The position numbers were made by a program, and so were the translations under genes. 64,000 nt of DNA from Histomonas meleagridis (taxonomy: Eukaryota; Parabasalia; Tritrichomonadida; Dientamoebidae), in the NCBI GenBank assembly GCA_020186115.1, contig WSYJ01000186.1, forward strand, positions 186,001 to 250,000, given 5' to 3'. Under the pieces are notes generated by a model. It did no database searches. It was given only the letters and a program-made list of their open reading frames with translations, and was not told where the DNA came from. This document shows positions 57,990 through 64,000 of the stretch, piece by piece. The first letter of the stretch is position 1. Each line of letters opens with the position of its first letter.

Positions 57990-60900
57990 TTACTTGTATA
58001 TTTCATTAATTAGTTCATCAAGTGTATCCTCATCAATACCGAACTCAGTGCCCTCGATGACTGACTTCAGTATTGCAGCCAACTTGTAAGCGTTTTTCCT
58101 TCCAGTTTGAGCGCATATTAACTTCGCGACGAAGTACGGGTTGTTAATGCCAGCCAACATAGCGCTTTCATTTTTCGATTGGCACAAGTCGAAACAGCTG
58201 AACGCGTCTTTGTCCTTTTCTATCCAACTTAGTAAGTACTCTTTCAAAGCAGATTTTGGTTCGAACCTTAACATCAATATCAAAGCGGCGGCCATAGTAC
58301 CATTTCTTTCACCGAAATCGAATGACAGCTCTTCCATATTATCAATTTTATCCTTAAACAACAATGAGAATACCATTGCCACTCTTTCATTTTCATTTTG
58401 TACTATAGCTTTTAATGCTGGTAACAAATCAACAGAATCAGAATAAGCACTAAATAACATTAATGTTGAGAAAATTGGTTTTTTATGGAATGGTAAACCA
58501 GAATATTTAACGATTAAATCTAATGCCTTTGAAGATATTATTTTATTAATTCTAGATTTCTTTTTAAGTTTAGAAATTGTCGAACTAATTAAATGTAATG
58601 GTGATGAATGTTTTAGATATAATAAAATTGATACACCTATGAAATATAACTTCGAAATAATTACTTCATTATTAACTGTAATCATTGATAATGCTTCACA
58701 TACTAATGATAATATAGTTTCATCTTTATAATCTTTAATAATTTTAATTGCTTTGTTAATGAATTTTTCATTTTCTGTTTGACTAAATGCTGCTGCAAAT
58801 ATTAATGAATTACAAATTTGTGATATATCTTCAGTACTATCGATATTTTTCATACATTTATTAAATAATGATTCTTTATCAGATATTAATTCTTTAAATA
58901 ATAATGCAATAGGTTTACTTTGTGAAATATCACTAGATGAAAACATTTCACATACTTTAGGATAATCTATATCATGTCTTTGTTTAGATTTAATAATTAA
59001 TTCATGTATTAAATTAGAGAATAATGTAGTTAAATTAGTTAATACTTGTGGTTGATATAATAATCGTAAATTAGAAATATAAAATACTAAATCATTCATA
59101 TATTCATCTGCAAATAAATGATTAACTAATAATGATGAAATAATATTAGCTACAAATATAATCTTCTCGTCAACTTTTTCAATGCATCTTTGTAACATAT
59201 TTAACCAAATCTTTGAAATTTCTGATTTATTAAGTGCTGCTAATGATATAATAATTTCTATTAATGCTTCATCATTACGATTAAAGATGTTTTCAAATAA
59301 TAATTCTAATGCTTTTTGATTACCTGAAAATTGATTCCATATACTATAAGAAAATATGATCGAAACTTTTGATAAAGATTTATAAATATCTAAGAATTTA
59401 TCAATTAATTCTGGATGTGATTGAATATCATTTACCCAATGTTTAATCCAATGTTCTAAATAAATAAATGATATTGGTTTAATTTGTTCTTCAATATATT
59501 CATAAGTATTAAAATATTCTGTTAAGAAATCATAATAAGATTTTGGATTATTATCTGCTACATCATAAGCTAATGATTTAACATAACCTAATAAGTTTTC
59601 AGGTAATGCTTCTTTAGGTGCCTTAAATACTTTAACATTATGTTTAAATGAAAATGATGTATATACTACATGTGTTAAATCAATTGCTGCTTTCTTAAGA
59701 TGATTTGAAACTTGATCATTAATCATATTAATAAATGATAAATTTAACATTAACCATTGTAATGTAGATGAATCAATTTTAACTTTATCTTTTAAGTTAT
59801 CTAATGTTAAACTTCGTTGTGTAACATTTAATATCGCTTCATATAATGTAGAATTAGCAGGTTGTAAGAATGTGAATAAATGTTTCATTGTTGTACCTAT
59901 TAAGAATTCATGATAACCTGCTTTAGATGTAGATTCATGTGGTCGTGTATATTTATCAATATCTTTTGTTAATAAAACTTTTCTAGTAGCAAATTCAAAT
60001 GCTTTATAATGTTCTACTTCTCCTACAAATTGTATAGATCGTTGATGTAATTGTACTGTAGTCTTCTTTTCATTAACTATAGCTGTATAAACACTATCAG
60101 GTTTAGTTAATGATTCTAATGTAGAAATTGGGATATGTTCTGATGGTGGACCTAAAGCTTCATTAAATTCCATTAAATCTTTTATGAAATAAAATCGATA
60201 TTGTCGATCAAATAATAAGTTTTGATTACGTGATACAAAATTAGCAAATGCTTGATTAGGTTCAAAGAAGATATAACGTGTAATCTTTAATGCAGGCTTC
60301 ATTTCACTAAACGTTTTAATCATTTGTGCTGTAGGGATTTTAGTTTCATCAAATGAATCTAAAAATATTACCATTGTAACTTTAGAACCTGATTCTTCAT
60401 TTAATGCTTTCATAACTACATAAGCTACAATTGTAGGGTCTGTAATCATACCAATTTTAGATGTATATAAATATATTATAGATGTACCATCATTAGCATT
60501 ATGAGTTTCATGAACTAAAAATCCTGAAACTTGTTGTAATTGATCATCTGTAAATTTCATATTTAATAATGAACTTAATTTACTTGAAGCTGAATCTCGT
60601 ACATTAGATACTGTAGAACATCGTGGTCGAATAGTTTCTTTAGGTTGACCCATTGATTGGATCTTACTTAATAATCCTTCAATCGAATTCTTTAATGTAG
60701 AATCATCCGACATTTCATTAGCTGCATTAGCTAATTGTTGTTGAACTGGCCAAATTTCGGCATGTAAAGTTTTACGTGCAGTAATTTCATTAACAGGAAT
60801 ACTTTGATCAGGTTCTGTGATTTCAATTTCAATTATATGTTTAAACATTTTAAGGAATGATTCATGTGCTTTATTTGCTATATCATTAAATATTTGATAA

Positions 60901-63900
60901 TCTGCTCCTTTATCTCCTAAATCTCCTTTTAATGTGGCTGCCATTAAAAATGATGAAGTTTGTAATAAGACAGTACGTGAAGGTTCTGGTAAAGTTTCTG
61001 GTAAACCTATAAATTTAGGATTTGTAAATGTAGGTAATAAGAAACGTAAGAAGAAGAATCCATTTAAGATTTGATATACAAAATCACCATATTTTTCATG
61101 TACCATTTTATATATTAATTGGATTTCTTCAATAATACCTATAGGTAATTCTTTACTTGATTGAATGACTGATTCGATAATTTCATTTAATAAATTCTTA
61201 AAATTCAAACGATTTTCTTCAATGTTTTCTCCTGGAGAAAGTTTTCGAGGTTCAATTGTATAACGTTTACCTTCATTACATGATTTAATTACACCATTAA
61301 AAATCGGTCGTAATAAATTAGTCATCCATTTAGTACCTACAATACGAGGATATTGACCTACTACTCTAGAAGGTACACTATTACCTCTAAATAATGTAGT
61401 TTTAGTAGATTCTTCAACATTACGTAATTCAATTTCAATCATTTTGCTTAATAATTTATCTTGACATTTCTTATAAATTGCTGCATTTAATAATGCTGTA
61501 CCAAATATTTCTGCTCTAGAAAATGGTATAATACCAGATACAAATTCAATTAATTCTAAATCTCCTTCAAATAATAAATCAATTAAATCTACATTTTGAT
61601 ATTTATCTGCTTCAACTATTTTAGCTTCTGGTACTTTAAAGACAGAAGCTAAAGCACTCATAAATACTGCTCGAACTTTATCTTTCTCTGCAAATCCCAT
61701 TGATAAACAATGTTCCATACCTATATCCATATTTTGTTTTAATAAACTTGCTAAAACTGGTACAAGTTCTATAACATTTTGATCATTAACTGCATCTAAA
61801 CGTGATTTAATAGCTACAAAATAAAACATAAATAATGAACTTGCTTGTTCTTTAGCTGGTGTAGGTAATGAACTATCAATACAATCTAATAAGTTTAAGT
61901 TATCTAACATTGAAGCTAAAGCACTTTGTACTGCTAATATATATTGTTTTGAAGGTTCTCCTGAACTTGGTAACCAACCAATTAATGTTTTACTAATACT
62001 ATTACGAATATTTGGTGATAAATATACATCATTTTCTTTTAATAAATTATTTAATGCTATTAAACATTGTGCACAAGATAATCGAAATTCTTCTCCTGTA
62101 ACCATATCACAAAATGAAACTAATTGTGTAGAAATATCAGAAAATGTATTAGTAATAATCATTTGTGAATCCCATAACTTTTGGATTAAGATACCTCTAA
62201 AGATTTTCATTATGTTTCTAAATATTGTTAAGTTTTGTTGACTTTGTTCTATAGAACCTTGTTCATTACGTATAGCAAAAATCCATGTAGATAAAAATGT
62301 TATAAATGGCATAAAATGATTAACATGTATAGATGTTGGGATAGCAGCTACTATAATTTGACCTAAATCTCCTGGATCACTAATTAATTCTTTTGTTAAT
62401 AAATAAAGTTGAGTTTTTTCATCAGGTGATATTAATGAATATAATACACTTGAGACACCAATCCATTCATCAGTAGCTTTTTCAATAGTTAAAGGTAATG
62501 TTTGATCATTAGCTTTAGGCTTTGCTAAGTTTGGATTAATTTTATTAGTTAATGCTTTGAAATATGATAATAATCCATCAAATGCAATTTTAATACCTTC
62601 TGATGATGTAGGTAATGTTCTTAAAGAATTACGAATACATTGATGACCAGTAGTTAATATTGGGATCTTTCTAACTTCTGTAATTAATGTTTGATATACA
62701 CTTACTGGGAATACTAAATCAGGTAAATTAGTATCAACAATTTCAACTAAATTTGATAATATAATTTTTGCAATATTTCGAATTTCTTTTCTAGATGAAG
62801 CGAAAAACATTAATGATATAGATTCTAAATCAGAGACAACACTATATATATCTTTTAAGTTTTGTTCTGGTATAATTCGTGCATTAGGCATTTGGAAGAA
62901 TGAATGTATAAAGTTTGCTGCACTTAAAAATATCTCTGGAACTCCATTAGAAAATTGTGATGGTTTATATACTGCTGTTGTTTGATAAAACTTCAAAAGA
63001 AAATCTAAAATAGATTTAACTGATTTCCATAATGAATCACTATGTTCAGTGATATCGAATGATGAATTATCAAAGAATCCTAATAATGGATATTGTAATG
63101 GGAAATCTATATGTTTCTTAATGATATCAGTATAATAATTTAAAAATTGTTCTTGTGTAAATACTAAGTTCCTAAAGAAGGATGGATATGATCGAAATCC
63201 TTTTAATAATGGTATGATATATGTAGCACGTTGTTGATCTGAAACAGCTTTCTCAAAAATAGTTAAAATTGTTGGAGCAAAAACTTGTAAGTCATCAATC
63301 TTTAAATGTTCGATTTGTGACATATTATAAATTTGTGATATTTGACGTAATATATTACATACAATTTTACTAAAGGATAAAATTCCTTCGTTTTTACCAT
63401 TTATAAATGTTGGAATAATTTTCTCGGCAAAATATGTTGAATCATAATAAAATGCACATGCTGCAAAATCAATTGATGATAATGTGTTACCTAAAATAGA
63501 ATGTTTGCCTTGAATGAAATAGTTTAACATCATGTTATAAAATGGTTTCATAAATTCATTTAACGCATGATTATTATGTGATAACATTAAGAATTTGAAC
63601 CCATATAATATTGTGGTGAATGCTGCATCTTTTGTGGTCCCTTTAAGATCATTGAATTTCAATAGTTTATCAACAAAAGTCTCTTGACAACCTCTAAATC
63701 GTGCTGGTTGAAGAATAAATAAGGCCATTTGTGCAGATAAAAATGATACTTTGACGTTCTTCGAGTTCTTATTCCAATCATCAATATGTGAAAAGAATAT
63801 TGAGGCTTTGGTAAGATTTTGATTATTCTCAAGAAATTGTATGAAACTTGGCGTGTCTTTCTTACATGCAAAGATAATGGAATCACGAATAATTTCACAA

Positions 63901-64000
63901 AAATCAGTTCGCTTCTTTTTGGGAATCGATTGGATAACATGAAGTAACTCATCAATAAGTGAATCAATACGTTTGACACTGCCTGCAAGATACTTAAAAG
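57990..64000 (-). CDS. Neurofibromin-like RasGAP with Sec14/PH-like module (5' end outside window)
   Basis: The frame is open from the stop at 57990 through the window edge (about 2,000 codons). An ATG at 63728 is internal, since the same frame continues upstream without a stop (for example RIDSLIDELLHVIQSIPKKK), so the gene is partial at its 5' end. The RasGAP domain lies at about 60.8-61.6 kb, with the arginine finger in TLFRGNSVPSR (near 61390) and FFFLRFLLPTFTNPKF, the FLRF/P motif. It is followed by a lipid-binding Sec14/CRAL-TRIO-like module (IIYLYTSKIGMITDPT, VTMVIFLDSFDE) and a PH-like segment, the NF1-specific order. Flanking regions are HEAT-like, as in NF1/Ira. It should accelerate GTP hydrolysis by Ras-type GTPases. 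Confidence 0.87.
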   Translation of the reverse strand, partial: FKYLAGSVKRIDSLIDELLHVIQSIPKKKRTDFCEIIRDSIIFACKKDTPSFIQFLENNQNLTKASIFFSHIDDWNKNSKNVKVSFLSAQMALFILQPARFRGCQETFVDKLLKFNDLKGTTKDAAFTTILYGFKFLMLSHNNHALNEFMKPFYNMMLNYFIQGKHSILGNTLSSIDFAACAFYYDSTYFAEKIIPTFINGKNEGILSFSKIVCNILRQISQIYNMSQIEHLKIDDLQVFAPTILTIFEKAVSDQQRATYIIPLLKGFRSYPSFFRNLVFTQEQFLNYYTDIIKKHIDFPLQYPLLGFFDNSSFDITEHSDSLWKSVKSILDFLLKFYQTTAVYKPSQFSNGVPEIFLSAANFIHSFFQMPNARIIPEQNLKDIYSVVSDLESISLMFFASSRKEIRNIAKIILSNLVEIVDTNLPDLVFPVSVYQTLITEVRKIPILTTGHQCIRNSLRTLPTSSEGIKIAFDGLLSYFKALTNKINPNLAKPKANDQTLPLTIEKATDEWIGVSSVLYSLISPDEKTQLYLLTKELISDPGDLGQIIVAAIPTSIHVNHFMPFITFLSTWIFAIRNEQGSIEQSQQNLTIFRNIMKIFRGILIQKLWDSQMIITNTFSDISTQLVSFCDMVTGEEFRLSCAQCLIALNNLLKENDVYLSPNIRNSISKTLIGWLPSSGEPSKQYILAVQSALASMLDNLNLLDCIDSSLPTPAKEQASSLFMFYFVAIKSRLDAVNDQNVIELVPVLASLLKQNMDIGMEHCLSMGFAEKDKVRAVFMSALASVFKVPEAKIVEADKYQNVDLIDLLFEGDLELIEFVSGIIPFSRAEIFGTALLNAAIYKKCQDKLLSKMIEIELRNVEESTKTTLFRGNSVPSRVVGQYPRIVGTKWMTNLLRPIFNGVIKSCNEGKRYTIEPRKLSPGENIEENRLNFKNLLNEIIESVIQSSKELPIGIIEEIQLIYKMVHEKYGDFVYQILNGFFFLRFLLPTFTNPKFIGLPETLPEPSRTVLLQTSSFLMAATLKGDLGDKGADYQIFNDIANKAHESFLKMFKHIIEIEITEPDQSIPVNEITARKTLHAEIWPVQQQLANAANEMSDDSTLKNSIEGLLSKIQSMGQPKETIRPRCSTVSNVRDSASSKLSSLLNMKFTDDQLQQVSGFLVHETHNANDGTSIIYLYTSKIGMITDPTIVAYVVMKALNEESGSKVTMVIFLDSFDETKIPTAQMIKTFSEMKPALKITRYIFFEPNQAFANFVSRNQNLLFDRQYRFYFIKDLMEFNEALGPPSEHIPISTLESLTKPDSVYTAIVNEKKTTVQLHQRSIQFVGEVEHYKAFEFATRKVLLTKDIDKYTRPHESTSKAGYHEFLIGTTMKHLFTFLQPANSTLYEAILNVTQRSLTLDNLKDKVKIDSSTLQWLMLNLSFINMINDQVSNHLKKAAIDLTHVVYTSFSFKHNVKVFKAPKEALPENLLGYVKSLAYDVADNNPKSYYDFLTEYFNTYEYIEEQIKPISFIYLEHWIKHWVNDIQSHPELIDKFLDIYKSLSKVSIIFSYSIWNQFSGNQKALELLFENIFNRNDEALIEIIISLAALNKSEISKIWLNMLQRCIEKVDEKIIFVANIISSLLVNHLFADEYMNDLVFYISNLRLLYQPQVLTNLTTLFSNLIHELIIKSKQRHDIDYPKVCEMFSSSDISQSKPIALLFKELISDKESLFNKCMKNIDSTEDISQICNSLIFAAAFSQTENEKFINKAIKIIKDYKDETILSLVCEALSMITVNNEVIISKLYFIGVSILLYLKHSSPLHLISSTISKLKKKSRINKIISSKALDLIVKYSGLPFHKKPIFSTLMLFSAYSDSVDLLPALKAIVQNENERVAMVFSLLFKDKIDNMEELSFDFGERNGTMAAALILMLRFEPKSALKEYLLSWIEKDKDAFSCFDLCQSKNESAMLAGINNPYFVAKLICAQTGRKNAYKLAAILKSVIEGTEFGIDEDTLDELINEIYK

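Noticed and set aside
63659..63988. 109-codon minus-strand frame at the window edge as a separate gene
   Set aside because: It overlaps the open neurofibromin frame, which reads protein-like through the edge; this is a shadow frame.

Overview
The window is nuclear DNA of a parabasalid protist, most likely a trichomonad of the Tritrichomonas/Trichomonas group. The evidence is very AT-rich, gene-dense sequence with almost no canonical introns. There are BspA-like TpLRR surface proteins with Ser/Thr-Asn stalks, DUF3447-ankyrin genes, a two-repeat Myb factor of the trichomonad kind, and a CXC-tailed Rab. An initiator-like TCACTTCATTA lies 15 nt upstream of the histone H3 ATG. The species is inferred, not shown.

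Layout. 0.7-1.3 kb: Ras/Rab-like GTPase. 1.8-4.0 kb: DUF3447-ankyrin locus 1, broken by a 1-nt frameshift and then split repeat by repeat. 4.1-7.3 kb: a Lys/Ser-rich repeat protein and a longin R-SNARE. 7.6-10.7 kb: DUF3447-ankyrin locus 2, divided by a reverse-strand BspA fragment. 10.8-18.4 kb: a giant ubiquitin protease and Trm82/WDR4. 18.6-19.2 kb: BspA relic. 19.7-24.1 kb: Rictor (TORC2) divergent from a serpin. 25.2-28.5 kb: a BspA-like surface protein with one frameshift. 28.7-31.7 kb: an AmrS-like radical SAM protein fused to flavodoxin, divergent from a class I HDAC. 32.5-34.7 kb: a TCAF/M60-like protein. 35.1-36.8 kb: histone H3 divergent from TVP23. 37-41 kb: a huge ubiquitin-like/HEAT protein. 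41.2-42.6 kb: decayed DUF3447-ankyrin locus 3. 42.9-46.2 kb: enkurin, Myb and TAF6. 46.3-52.7 kb: hydrolase, Rab, Mps1 kinase, a coiled-coil protein and a METTL25-like methyltransferase. 52.7-55.0 kb: pantothenate kinase divergent from exosome Rrp45. 55.6 kb: a tiny acidic CAAX protein. 56.1-57.8 kb: a fimbrillin-like surface chimera. 58.0 kb to the edge: a neurofibromin-like RasGAP running out of the window.

Most genes are single-exon housekeeping or signalling genes: chromatin and transcription (H3, HDAC, TAF6, Myb), growth signalling (Rictor, neurofibromin, small GTPases), membrane traffic (SNARE, TVP23, Rab), mitosis (Mps1), flagellum (enkurin) and RNA (Trm82, Rrp45). Among them lie pieces of expanded surface and ankyrin families, many broken.

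The two strongest unusual signals are these. (1) In the ankyrin loci every repeat is an intact stop-free block of 31 (once 30) codons, separated from the next by an intervening sequence of exactly 77 nt in 11 of 15 cases. This gives a 170-bp period with no consistent GT-AG ends. (2) A predicted surface protein joins a Bacteroidetes fimbrillin-like ectodomain to the same stalk, transmembrane segment and tail used by the BspA proteins.
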